Origin: Bifidobacterium breve
GTDB lineage: Bacteria > Actinomycetota > Thermoleophilia > Miltoncostaeales > Miltoncostaeaceae
Direction: 5' to 3'
Assembly: GCA_945876305.1 (NCBI GenBank)
Contig: CAMCOB010000029.1
Location: 1 to 13,010 of the forward strand
Length of the DNA stretch: 13,010 nucleotides
Shown here in pieces: positions 1-5,187 of this stretch. Positions within the stretch are counted from its first letter, which is position 1; each line of letters begins with the position of its first letter. The position numbers and the translations under genes were made by a program. The notes beneath the pieces were generated by a model, which searched no databases, was not told the DNA's origin, and was given only the letters and a program-made list of their open reading frames with translations.

Positions 1-4
1 CCAC

Positions 5-20
5 TCCCGCCGAAGCGGGG
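5..20 (-). terminator. hairpin terminator of the universal stress protein gene
   Basis: Read on the minus strand, a CCCGC stem, a TTCG loop and a GCGGG stem (plus strand 6-10 / 15-19, with one extra T-G pair outside) begin directly after the TAG stop at 21-23. A C(UUCG)G tetraloop is an especially stable RNA loop. No T-run follows within the window, which is common for terminators of high-GC actinomycetes. Confidence 0.6.
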
Positions 21-506
21 CTAATCGTCGCCGAAGGTGACGCCGTGCGGCAGAAGCAGCACGGGGCACGTTGCGTGGTGACTCAGGTGCCCGCTGAAGG
101 AGCCCACAAGGCGCAACGCACGGTCAAGCGCACCGCGATGCGCGGCGGCCACCAGCACATCGGCGCCCTCGTCCTCGGCCCAGCGCACCACGGCGTCGGG
201 GGCCGAGTCGGCGTCGTGCGAGTCGAGCAGCACGGGCACGGCGCCGGGGATGTCCTCACACACGCTCTCAAGAAGCGCTTCCGCGATCTGGCGGTGCGAC
301 GCCGTGGAGTCGATGAGCGGCGAACCACCAAAGGCACCGCCAATGGCCGCGATCACCGACTCGCTGAACGGCGGGCCGCCCAGCACATGCACGACTGAAA
401 TACGGCCACCGGTCTTCACCACCTTCTGGGCCAGGCGGATGACATCAGCCGAGGCGGTTGCGTCATCAACGCAGGCGGCCACATGGTGGAAGGATCCGAT
501 GCTCAC
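21..506 (-). CDS. universal stress protein (UspA family), single domain
   Basis: The 161-residue protein has the length and pattern of one UspA domain: an N-terminal strand with an acidic end (HHVAACVDD, residues 7-15), a middle segment ending ADVLVAAAHRG, and a C-terminal HHATCPVLLLPHG. The nucleotide-binding signature G-x2-G-x9-G-S is present as A122-x2-G125-x9-G135-S136, so only the first glycine is changed to alanine; ATP binding is therefore likely but not certain. Such proteins are cytoplasmic and help cells survive stasis, redox or hypoxic stress; the client here is unknown. The start is GTG at 504-506. A TAGCCT hexamer ends 7 nt before it and no Shine-Dalgarno is seen, suggesting a leaderless transcript. 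The gene diverges from the acidic-protein gene at 589 and ends in a UUCG hairpin at the window edge. Confidence 0.93.
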   Translation of the reverse strand: MSIGSFHHVAACVDDATASADVIRLAQKVVKTGGRISVVHVLGGPPFSESVIAAIGGAFGGSPLIDSTASHRQIAEALLESVCEDIPGAVPVLLDSHDADSAPDAVVRWAEDEGADVLVAAAHRGALDRALRLVGSFSGHLSHHATCPVLLLPHGVTFGDD

Positions 507-519
507 GGCGGCAAGGCTA
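507..519 (-). promoter_or_regulatory. candidate leaderless promoter (-10 TAGCCT) of the usp gene
   Basis: On the minus strand TAGCCT lies at 519 down to 514, followed by 7 nt and the GTG start. This spacing puts the expected transcription start at or within a base or two of the start codon. No clear -35 box is seen. The call rests on the match to TANNNT and on the same arrangement at other genes in this window. Confidence 0.5.
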
Positions 520-528
520 ACGAGCGGC

Positions 529-547
529 AGACCCCCCGGCCCGGTCT
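529..547. promoter_or_regulatory. small inverted repeat midway between divergent promoters
   Basis: AGACC (529-533) and GGTCT (543-547) form a 5-bp inverted repeat with a 9-nt spacer. It sits midway between the minus-strand hexamer at 514-519 and the plus-strand hexamer at 563-568, where the -35 regions of both would lie. It could be a shared operator, but a 5-bp repeat in such GC-rich DNA can arise by chance. Confidence 0.2.
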
Positions 548-562
548 CCCGAGGCCAGCCGG

Positions 563-568
563 TAGCAT
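563..568 (+). promoter_or_regulatory. candidate -10 element TAGCAT for the acidic-protein gene
   Basis: TAGCAT is separated by 9 nt from an ATG at 578 that opens a four-codon ORF leading into the gene at 589. The same 9-nt gap occurs at rrf2 and copCD. No -35 box is apparent. Confidence 0.45.
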
Positions 569-577
569 CACCAGCGA

Positions 578-592
578 ATGGGTCGACGATGA
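578..592 (+). CDS. possible four-codon leader ORF (MGRR) coupled to the next gene
   Basis: ATG at 578 is followed by Gly-Arg-Arg and TGA at 590-592. The stop overlaps the ATG at 589 as ATGA, the classic arrangement for termination-reinitiation coupling. It could serve as a leaderless ribosome-loading site for a gene with no Shine-Dalgarno. At four codons chance is a real alternative; the support comes from the parallel case before rrf2. Confidence 0.25.
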   Translation: MGRR

Positions 593-1260
593 GGACGGCG
601 ACAGTGGGCCTGAGAAAGAGTTACCTGGTCGCAGTGGTGGGAGTGCAGGGGAGCCCTGCGGACGCCCAGCGCAGCGAAGTGGGCGCCTACCGCACCGAAA
701 GCGCGGCCCGTCAGGCCGGCTCGGACGAGTGGCGGCGCATCCTTTTCGTTCACGCTCCGCACATTGACCGCTACCGCGTGGTCATTGAGCATGACGGCGC
801 CGTGATCGGCGACGTGCCCATGCCGGAGGTGCCGGCCGACGCCGGGCCGGGGATTCTCGATGAGACCGTTACCCCGCTGGGGGTGCCGCTCGGTGCGGCC
901 GGTGAGCGCATTGAGGAGCAGGGCGCCGACGACGCGGAGTCCGTCTCCCGCGTCGAGGTCGATGAGGCGGCCGACGAGCCGGAAGTGCTCGAGACCACGG
1001 GCGAGCTCGATGTCATTCCGCACGACGACGAGCTGCTGCTGCCTGTCGATACCGCCGTGACAGGTGAGCAGCCCGCCATCGTGCGCGATGACGATCCTGA
1101 GGCAGACCCCGAGCCGGTCACACCTGCGCCGCCGGCGTACACAATTGAGGAACCGCCCGACGGTCCTGTGCCCGACGAAATCATCGCGCGCTTCGCGGAG
1201 ATGGTTCGTAGCGACGAAGAGCGGGCTGCCGAGCGTGCGGAGCGGGAGCGCGGGGCCTGA
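589..1260 (+). CDS. acidic protein of unknown function
   Basis: Read from ATG 589 the product has 223 residues. I do not recognise a family. The first 70 or so residues look folded, with hydrophobic strands (YLVAVVGVQG, RRILFVHAPHI, YRVVIEHDGAVIGDVPMP). The rest is rich in Asp, Glu, Pro and Ala, likely disordered, and ends in a charged helix with repeated Ala-Glu-Arg. There is no signal peptide, membrane segment or cysteine motif. Strong GC3 bias in this frame supports coding against the antisense frame. Two starts are possible: ATG 589, coupled by ATGA to a four-codon ORF, or GTG 604, which has an AGGA 8 nt upstream. The frame stays open back to about 250, but that stretch lies antisense to usp and is not used. 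Divergent from usp and followed by a structured intergenic region. Confidence 0.7.
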   Translation: MRTATVGLRKSYLVAVVGVQGSPADAQRSEVGAYRTESAARQAGSDEWRRILFVHAPHIDRYRVVIEHDGAVIGDVPMPEVPADAGPGILDETVTPLGVPLGAAGERIEEQGADDAESVSRVEVDEAADEPEVLETTGELDVIPHDDELLLPVDTAVTGEQPAIVRDDDPEADPEPVTPAPPAYTIEEPPDGPVPDEIIARFAEMVRSDEERAAERAERERGA

Positions 1261-1298
1261 CCAGCTGGCCCCGGGGGACCCAGGGCGGCGCACCTGCG

Positions 1299-1383
1299 AC
1301 CGCGGTAACGCCCGCATGGCAGCGCTCGTCACTGGCGAGGTGACGGTGGAATCCTCGCCATGCACGGGCGCAGTTACCGGGGT
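1299..1383. other. large imperfect inverted repeat, possible structured RNA or 3'-UTR element
   Basis: The arms 1299-1320 and 1357-1383 pair over about 21 bp. From the outside these are ACC/GGT, one G-G mismatch, CGGTAAC/GTTACCG (1303-1309 / 1373-1379), GCCCG/CGGGC (1310-1314 / 1365-1369) and CATGGC/GCCATG (1315-1320 / 1357-1362), with bulges of 3 and 2 nt on the right arm. Inside lies a hairpin CGTCAC/GTGACG (1327-1332 / 1340-1345, 7-nt loop). A competing pairing TGGCGAGG/CCTCGCCA (1333-1340 / 1353-1360) would break both the inner hairpin and the innermost part of the outer stem. It lies downstream of both convergent genes, so a 3'-end, terminator-like or small-RNA role is more likely than a riboswitch. 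I match it to no known RNA family. Confidence 0.45.
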
Positions 1384-1390
1384 GGAGATC

Positions 1391-1417
1391 CCACTCCGCG
1401 ATGCCACCGCGGAGTGG
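1391..1417. terminator. bidirectional terminator hairpin between convergent genes
   Basis: CCACTCCGC (1391-1399) and GCGGAGTGG (1409-1417) form a perfect 9-bp stem with a 9-nt loop. It lies 5 bases beyond the stop of the minus-strand gene at 1423 and 130 bases after the stop of the plus-strand gene at 1260, and it is symmetrical enough to act in both directions. There is no T-tract. Confidence 0.6.
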
Positions 1418-1422
1418 CCCAG

Positions 1423-1632
1423 CTAGACCGCTGCGGCTCCGGCGGGTGTTGGCTCGGCATCGGCGCGATCACGCAACAACATCATGCGCTCCCACGCCTT
1501 CGACTCGGCGGCCGTGTGGGCGTCGTTGTCGGCGTAGAGATGCGACCCACGCGAGATGGCCAGATAGTCGGCCACGGCGCGCTCGAGTTCATCGTGCGCG
1601 TTGCGGAAGGAATAGGCGACATCTGCGGTCAT
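1423..1632 (-). CDS. small protein of unknown function, 69 residues
   Basis: The ATG at 1630-1632 is preceded on the minus strand by GGGAG with a 9-nt spacer, a usable Shine-Dalgarno. The product is soluble and mostly helical: a first helix (AYSFRNAHDELERAVADYL), a short loop rich in His, Asp and Asn, a second charged helix (ESKAWERMMLLRDRAD) and an Ala/Pro tail. There is no signal peptide, membrane segment or cysteine. I recognise no family. It may be co-transcribed with the phosphoesterase gene upstream, but a 122-bp gap with a strong inverted repeat separates them, so it may have its own control. It ends at the bidirectional hairpin. Confidence 0.6.
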   Translation of the reverse strand: MTADVAYSFRNAHDELERAVADYLAISRGSHLYADNDAHTAAESKAWERMMLLRDRADAEPTPAGAAAV

Positions 1633-1668
1633 GTTCGAACGCTCCCAGGTCGGGCATCGGCCTCCGTT

Positions 1669-1715
1669 GGGAATGCATCACAACTGCCCGGCGTGTGCAC
1701 CGGTGATCCATTCCC
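1669..1715. repeat. 13-bp inverted repeat between phosphoesterase and small gene
   Basis: GGGAATGCATCAC (1669-1681) and GTGATCCATTCCC (1703-1715) are complementary at 12 of 13 positions around a 21-nt spacer. The pair lies 39 bp after the phosphoesterase stop and 37 bp before the start of the small gene, both on the minus strand. It may be the terminator of the first gene, a leader hairpin of the second, or a two-half-site operator. It is less GC-rich than a typical terminator here and has no T-run. Confidence 0.45.
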
Positions 1716-1754
1716 TCCGGCGGAAATCACAATACCCGGGCGGTCGGACGCCTG

Positions 1755-2384
1755 TCAGGGCATCGGCAGAATGATGCGCTCGCACGACAGTCCGTCAGGG
1801 CCCACCTGCACCATTCCCACTGCTGGAAGGCGCTCGTCGGGCGCGAGCGATTCGCGAAACCGCATATAGGCCCGTCCCTTGATGCCGGTCTTCTCGGACA
1901 TCTCGCGTACCTCCGGGATGTACACCGCACCAGGCGAGAACACACGCGTTCCGCGCACCTCCGTATGCACCGGCATGTGCAGGTGCCCATGCACGATCAG
2001 GTCAACTGGTCCGAACTGCCGCCGCAGGCTGCGGTGCAGACCCAGCAGCACCGCCCGGCGCCGGGCCAGGCTGAGGCCTGCGGCGGGCATCTCAATGGCC
2101 CGGGCACGACGACCATGCGCCAGCCCGATACGCCTGCCGCGCACGGTGATTGTTCGCGCCGTGGGCAAGTCGATGCCCGCGTCGCGGTCGTGGTCGCCCT
2201 GCACCGCCACCACCGGTGCGATCTCACCAAGCCGGTCGAGCACCGACATACAGGTGATATCACCGGCGTGCAGGATGAGATCGCTGCCGGCAAGCGCCTC
2301 GAGCACCGATTCCGGGAGCACGGGAAGGGTCTCGCCCACATGCGTATCGGCCACCACCCCGATTTTGACCGTGCGCGAAGTCAC
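1755..2384 (-). CDS. metallophosphoesterase, YfcE/MJ0936-like
   Basis: The 209-residue protein carries the calcineurin-like metallophosphoesterase motifs in order: D13-x-H15 (VADTH), H39-A-G-D42, G63-D-H-D66, H90 (LAHG) and H132-G-H134-L-H136. These bind two metal ions and hydrolyse phosphoesters; family members act on phosphodiesters or small phosphate esters in the cytoplasm. Motif GDHD replaces the usual GNHD, so a metal-binding Asn appears as Asp at position 64. The closest pattern is the short YfcE/YfcE-like group (about 160-200 residues), here with an Arg-rich insertion around residues 92-123. The natural substrate cannot be told from sequence. The start is GTG at 2382-2384 with a weak GAGG 9 nt upstream. 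The gene diverges from rrf2 with only 44 bp between start codons, so the promoters must overlap. Confidence 0.88.
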   Translation of the reverse strand: MTSRTVKIGVVADTHVGETLPVLPESVLEALAGSDLILHAGDITCMSVLDRLGEIAPVVAVQGDHDRDAGIDLPTARTITVRGRRIGLAHGRRARAIEMPAAGLSLARRRAVLLGLHRSLRRQFGPVDLIVHGHLHMPVHTEVRGTRVFSPGAVYIPEVREMSEKTGIKGRAYMRFRESLAPDERLPAVGMVQVGPDGLSCERIILPMP

Positions 2385-2390
2385 CGCTGG

Positions 2391-2396
2391 TAGCCT
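2391..2396 (+). promoter_or_regulatory. candidate -10 element TAGCCT upstream of rrf2
   Basis: TAGCCT is followed after 9 nt by an ATG (2406) that opens an eight-codon ORF ending on the rrf2 start. This is the same spacing as at 563-578 and 3727-3742. It lies only 7 bp from the divergent phosphoesterase start codon, so that gene's promoter must overlap the rrf2 5' end. Confidence 0.45.
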
Positions 2397-2405
2397 CGAT
2401 CAGCC

Positions 2406-2432
2406 ATGAAACCGACCGCCCGCCCCGCATGA
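2406..2432 (+). CDS. possible eight-codon leader ORF (MKPTARPA) coupled to rrf2
   Basis: ATG 2406 opens a frame of eight codons that ends with TGA at 2430-2432, overlapping the rrf2 ATG at 2429 as ATGA. With the TAGCCT hexamer 9 nt before it, a leaderless mRNA would start close to this ATG, and rrf2 would be translated by reinitiation. rrf2 has no convincing Shine-Dalgarno of its own. Whether the peptide has any role is unknown. Confidence 0.35.
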   Translation: MKPTARPA

Positions 2433-2857
2433 GGATCTCCGCCAAAGCCGACTACGCCGTGCGTGCACTGCTCGTGCTCGCCCGCCTCTCGGGGCCGGAT
2501 GCGCCACCCGTCACCGTTGACCGGATGGCGCGGGAGGGCGACATCCCCCCGCGCTTCCTCGAGGGCATCCTGGCCGAGGTACGCCGGGCGGGGCTCGTCG
2601 ACAGCAAGCGCGGCGCCGACGGCGGGTACCGCATCGCCCGCGACCCCGCAGACATCGGTGTGGCCGAGATCGTGCGGGTCATTGACGGACCCATCATCCA
2701 GGTGGCGGGCCGTGACCCCAACGACGTCGCCTACCCGCCCGGGCTCGCGGCGATCGGCGATGTGTGGCGCGCGGCCGGCGATGCTGCGGGGCACGCCATG
2801 GAGGCCGTCACGCTGGCCGACCTGCTCAGTGGCGGGGCGCCCGACTTCCAGATCTGA
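2429..2857 (+). CDS. Rrf2-family transcriptional regulator without Fe-S cysteines
   Basis: The 142-residue protein begins MRISAKADYAVRALLVLA, the hallmark first helix of Rrf2 regulators. A winged helix-turn-helix follows (VDRMAREGDIPPRFLEGIL, about residues 31-49), then the wing KRGADGGYRIARDP (about 60-73) and the dimerisation helix region IVRVIDGPII. IscR, NsrR and RsrR-type members bind an Fe-S cluster through cysteines near residues 90-105; this protein contains no cysteine at all, so it cannot sense that way. CymR is a known cluster-free member that senses cysteine metabolism via a partner protein, but nothing here shows the same ligand. It probably represses itself and/or the divergent phosphoesterase gene, whose start is 44 bp away. 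It converges on fabI with a 14-bp gap. Confidence 0.9.
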   Translation: MRISAKADYAVRALLVLARLSGPDAPPVTVDRMAREGDIPPRFLEGILAEVRRAGLVDSKRGADGGYRIARDPADIGVAEIVRVIDGPIIQVAGRDPNDVAYPPGLAAIGDVWRAAGDAAGHAMEAVTLADLLSGGAPDFQI

Positions 2858-2871
2858 CGCGGGCGGCGGGG

Positions 2872-3678
2872 TCAGAGCCCCATCGCGTGATAGCCGGCGT
2901 CAACGTGCAGGGTCTCCCCCGTGACGGCACGGGCGAGCGACGAGCACAGGAACAGCGCGGCATCGGCCACCTCGTCGGCATCGATCTCGCGGCGAAGCGG
3001 CGACTTCTTCGCGGCCATCTCGGCCATGTCACCGAAGCCCGGAATACCGCGCGCGGCAAGCGTGCGCACCGGACCAGCCGACAGTGCGTTCACCCGCACA
3101 GCGTGCTCACCCATGTCCCAGGCGAGGTAGCGCACAATCGACTCGAGCGTCGACTTCGCAATGCCCATGACGTTGTATCCGGGCACTGCGCGCTCGGCAG
3201 CCAGGTACGACAGCGTCACGATCGATCCGCCACCGGCCGCCTGCATGTGCGGCTCAACCCGCTGTGCCAGTGCGGCCAGCGAAAACGCCGAGATGTCGAG
3301 CGCCAGATGAAAGCCCTCGGGCGAGGTACCGATAAACCGCCCGCCCAGATCATCTGCCCGGGCGAAGGCCACGGCATGCACGAGGATGTCGATACCGCCA
3401 AGTGACTCGGCAACCGACGCCACGGCGGCATCCATCTGCGCCTCGTCCTGCACATCCATGGGCACGACGGGCACGGGGCCGTTGGTCAGCTGGGCGGCGA
3501 GCTTGCTCACATCGCTCTCGACCCGCTCGCCCTGAAACGTGAGGGCCACACGTGCGCCTTCGGCGTCGAGACGCCGTGCAATCGCCCACGCGATGCTGCG
3601 CTTGTTGGCGACGCCCACCACGAGGGCCCGCTTTCCGTCCACCAGTCCGCTCACGAGTTCCTCCGGGTGCTTGATCAT
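2872..3678 (-). CDS. fabI: enoyl-[acyl-carrier-protein] reductase, NADH-type
   Basis: The 268-residue cytoplasmic enzyme reduces trans-2-enoyl-ACP in the last step of each fatty-acid elongation cycle. It shows the FabI variant of the short-chain dehydrogenase fold: the cofactor loop GVANKRSIAWAIA (residues 22-34), and the catalytic pair Y168-x6-K175 in GYNVMGIAK with the extra Tyr158 in SYLAAER. Length matches the family (about 255-270). It resembles FabI of E. coli and Firmicutes rather than mycobacterial InhA. The ATG at 3676-3678 is chosen because family members begin a few residues before the GKRALVVG strand; the open frame continues upstream to about 4017 but only across copCD in antisense. 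TAGCGT lies 11 nt before the start and no good Shine-Dalgarno is seen. It diverges from copCD. Confidence 0.95.
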   Translation of the reverse strand: MIKHPEELVSGLVDGKRALVVGVANKRSIAWAIARRLDAEGARVALTFQGERVESDVSKLAAQLTNGPVPVVPMDVQDEAQMDAAVASVAESLGGIDILVHAVAFARADDLGGRFIGTSPEGFHLALDISAFSLAALAQRVEPHMQAAGGGSIVTLSYLAAERAVPGYNVMGIAKSTLESIVRYLAWDMGEHAVRVNALSAGPVRTLAARGIPGFGDMAEMAAKKSPLRREIDADEVADAALFLCSSLARAVTGETLHVDAGYHAMGL

Positions 3679-3689
3679 GCGACGGCGCC

Positions 3690-3695
3690 ACGCTA
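3690..3695 (-). promoter_or_regulatory. candidate -10 element TAGCGT of fabI
   Basis: On the minus strand TAGCGT is followed by 11 nt and the fabI ATG, leaving an expected leader of only a few bases. No -35 box is evident. Weaker than the other cases because the gap is longer. Confidence 0.35.
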
Positions 3696-3706
3696 CCCGA
3701 GCGCGC

Positions 3707-3715
3707 CCATAATGG
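3707..3715. promoter_or_regulatory. palindrome CCATAATGG between fabI and copCD promoters
   Basis: CCAT-A-ATGG is a perfect odd palindrome, AT-rich for this DNA, lying between the two divergent hexamers (3690-3695 and 3727-3732). It is followed by a CCGAT-CG-CCGAT direct repeat at 3715-3726. A regulator of either gene could bind here; no known operator is matched. Confidence 0.2.
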
Positions 3716-3726
3716 CCGATCGCCGA

Positions 3727-3732
3727 TAGGCT
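3727..3732 (+). promoter_or_regulatory. candidate leaderless promoter (-10 TAGGCT) of copCD
   Basis: TAGGCT is followed by 9 nt and the GTG start at 3742. This is the same spacing as at 563-578 and 2391-2406. No Shine-Dalgarno stands before the GTG, in keeping with a leaderless or near-leaderless mRNA. Confidence 0.5.
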
Positions 3733-3741
3733 GAAGGCCTC

Positions 3742-5187
3742 GTGCGATCCCGTCCACGCGCCCGCGCGCTCATCATTGCCCTTCTGGCGATACTCGTCGG
3801 ATCCACGCTCGCGTGGACCCCAGCCGCCATGGCGCATGCGGTGGTCGAGAAGATCGCCCCGGACGATCGCCAGCGGATCGATCGATCGCCTGCCGACGTG
3901 CAGGTCACCTTCTCGGAGGCCATCCAGTTGCTCTCGCCGACCGACGCATCGGTGGTGACGGCCACCGGTGAATCGGTGGTGCGTGGCTCCGCGCAGGTAC
4001 CGGCGGGCAACTCGCATCTGCTCACAATCCCGCTCACGCGCAGCCTGCCTGCCGCCACCTACACCACGCAGTGGCGCGTGGTGTCAGCCGACGGGCACAT
4101 CGTGGGTGGGGCCGCCGTGTTCGCCGTGGGCGACGTTCCGATCGGTGCGCCATACCTCGGGGGCGCCGGCGGTGCGAGCGGGCCCGCAGAAACGTCGGTC
4201 TGGGCTGTGAGTGCACGGTGGGTCGAGATGGTGGGTATCGGCGGCCTCGTGGCCCTGATGCTGTTTCGCCTGCTGATTTGGCGCGCGGCATGGCGCCCCC
4301 CACCCCGCATTGGGCGCGCATCGCAGGATGCCGCGCTCGCGTGGTCACGCGACTCGTGGTGGATTGGGTTCGGTGCACTGGCGCTCGTGTCGCTGCTGGG
4401 TGAGGCGTACGTACTGGTGGTGAAGACCGCGAGTGCGCTCGGCATCAGTGTGTGGGGGGCGCTCGGTGACCCCGCGGGAGTGGTACGCGTGCTGGCCGAC
4501 ACGCGGTTTGGTGATCTGCTGCAAATCCGCACTCTGGCGCTGTTCGTGCTGTTTGCGCTCGGCGTGTGGCGTTTTCTCGTCGAATACCGCAGTGGTGAGG
4601 CCCCGCCGCCGGACGATGCCGATGGCGGCCTGTGGCCGGGAATCGTCATGCTCGCCGCGTCGCTGGTGGCACTGGGATCCATCTCTGCCCAGGGCCACGC
4701 ATCGGTGACCTCGCTGCCAACTCTGCAGGTACCCGCTGATGCCCTGCACGCCGCCTGCGCCGCCGGGTGGGTGGGTGGCCTGATCATCGTCACCATCTGG
4801 GTACTCCGGCTGCCAAAGGTGGCCGGCGCCGACGGCCGCACCATCGGGGGCATTCTGCTGGCCCGGTTCTCGGCTCTCGCCCTCATCGCCGTGGGGCTCG
4901 TCGTGCTCTCTGGCGTGGTTCGCGCATTCGGCCAGATGAGCAGCCCCGCCGACCTGTGGCGCACCTCGTATGGCTGGACGATCCTCGTGAAGATCGGGCT
5001 GCTGGCCATCGCGGGCGTCTTGGCACTCCGGTCGCGCCGCATCGTGTTGGCACTTCGCCGGGCGGGGACTCCCAATACCGCCACGCTCGCGATCGTGCGT
5101 AGAAATGCCTGGGTCGAAATCGGTGTGACACTCATCATCGTTGTGGCGTCATCACTGCTGGTGGCACAGGTGCCACCGCTCGGATGA
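3742..5187 (+). CDS. CopC-CopD fusion, copper uptake/resistance membrane protein (YcnJ-like)
   Basis: The 481-residue protein starts with a signal peptide (Arg-rich residues 2-8, hydrophobic 10-24, cleavage after AMA-31). The mature chain then begins with His32, the N-terminal copper ligand of CopC. The CopC beta-barrel spans about 32-130 and carries the second half of the Cu(II) site, D117-G-H119, in VVSADGHIVGG. After a Gly/Ala linker the CopD part has about eight membrane segments (including WVEMVGIGGLVALMLF, LHAACAAGWVGGL and GWTILVKIGLLAIAGVLAL). Known fusions take copper from outside the membrane and move it inward or control its level. The GTG start is supported by TAGGCT 9 nt upstream. 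The stop overlaps sixA as ATGA, so both are one operon. No copper sensor gene is present in the window. Confidence 0.92.
   Translation: MRSRPRARALIIALLAILVGSTLAWTPAAMAHAVVEKIAPDDRQRIDRSPADVQVTFSEAIQLLSPTDASVVTATGESVVRGSAQVPAGNSHLLTIPLTRSLPAATYTTQWRVVSADGHIVGGAAVFAVGDVPIGAPYLGGAGGASGPAETSVWAVSARWVEMVGIGGLVALMLFRLLIWRAAWRPPPRIGRASQDAALAWSRDSWWIGFGALALVSLLGEAYVLVVKTASALGISVWGALGDPAGVVRVLADTRFGDLLQIRTLALFVLFALGVWRFLVEYRSGEAPPPDDADGGLWPGIVMLAASLVALGSISAQGHASVTSLPTLQVPADALHAACAAGWVGGLIIVTIWVLRLPKVAGADGRTIGGILLARFSALALIAVGLVVLSGVVRAFGQMSSPADLWRTSYGWTILVKIGLLAIAGVLALRSRRIVLALRRAGTPNTATLAIVRRNAWVEIGVTLIIVVASSLLVAQVPPLG

Noticed and set aside
250..588. N-terminal extension of the acidic protein from 250
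   Set aside because: This stretch is antisense to the confident usp gene, and the translated extension is low in predicted structure; starts at 589 or 604 fit better.
568..1407. Long minus-strand open frame opposite the acidic-protein gene
   Set aside because: High-GC antisense shadow; the plus frame has the GC3 bias, the promoter-like box and a plausible protein, while the antisense product is Arg/Gly/Val-rich without motifs.
1261..1422. The intergenic structure considered as a tRNA or metabolite riboswitch
   Set aside because: No cloverleaf, T-loop or known aptamer consensus is visible, and it lies downstream of both neighbouring genes rather than upstream.
1589..1711. 40-residue minus-strand ORF starting inside the inverted repeat, with GGAGG nearby
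   Set aside because: The spacing to the ATG is only 3 nt, the product is Arg/Cys-rich without recognisable features, and it overlaps the better supported 69-residue gene.
3679..4017. Longer fabI reading frame upstream of 3678
   Set aside because: It is the antisense of copCD; FabI proteins start just before the cofactor-binding strand, which fits ATG 3678.
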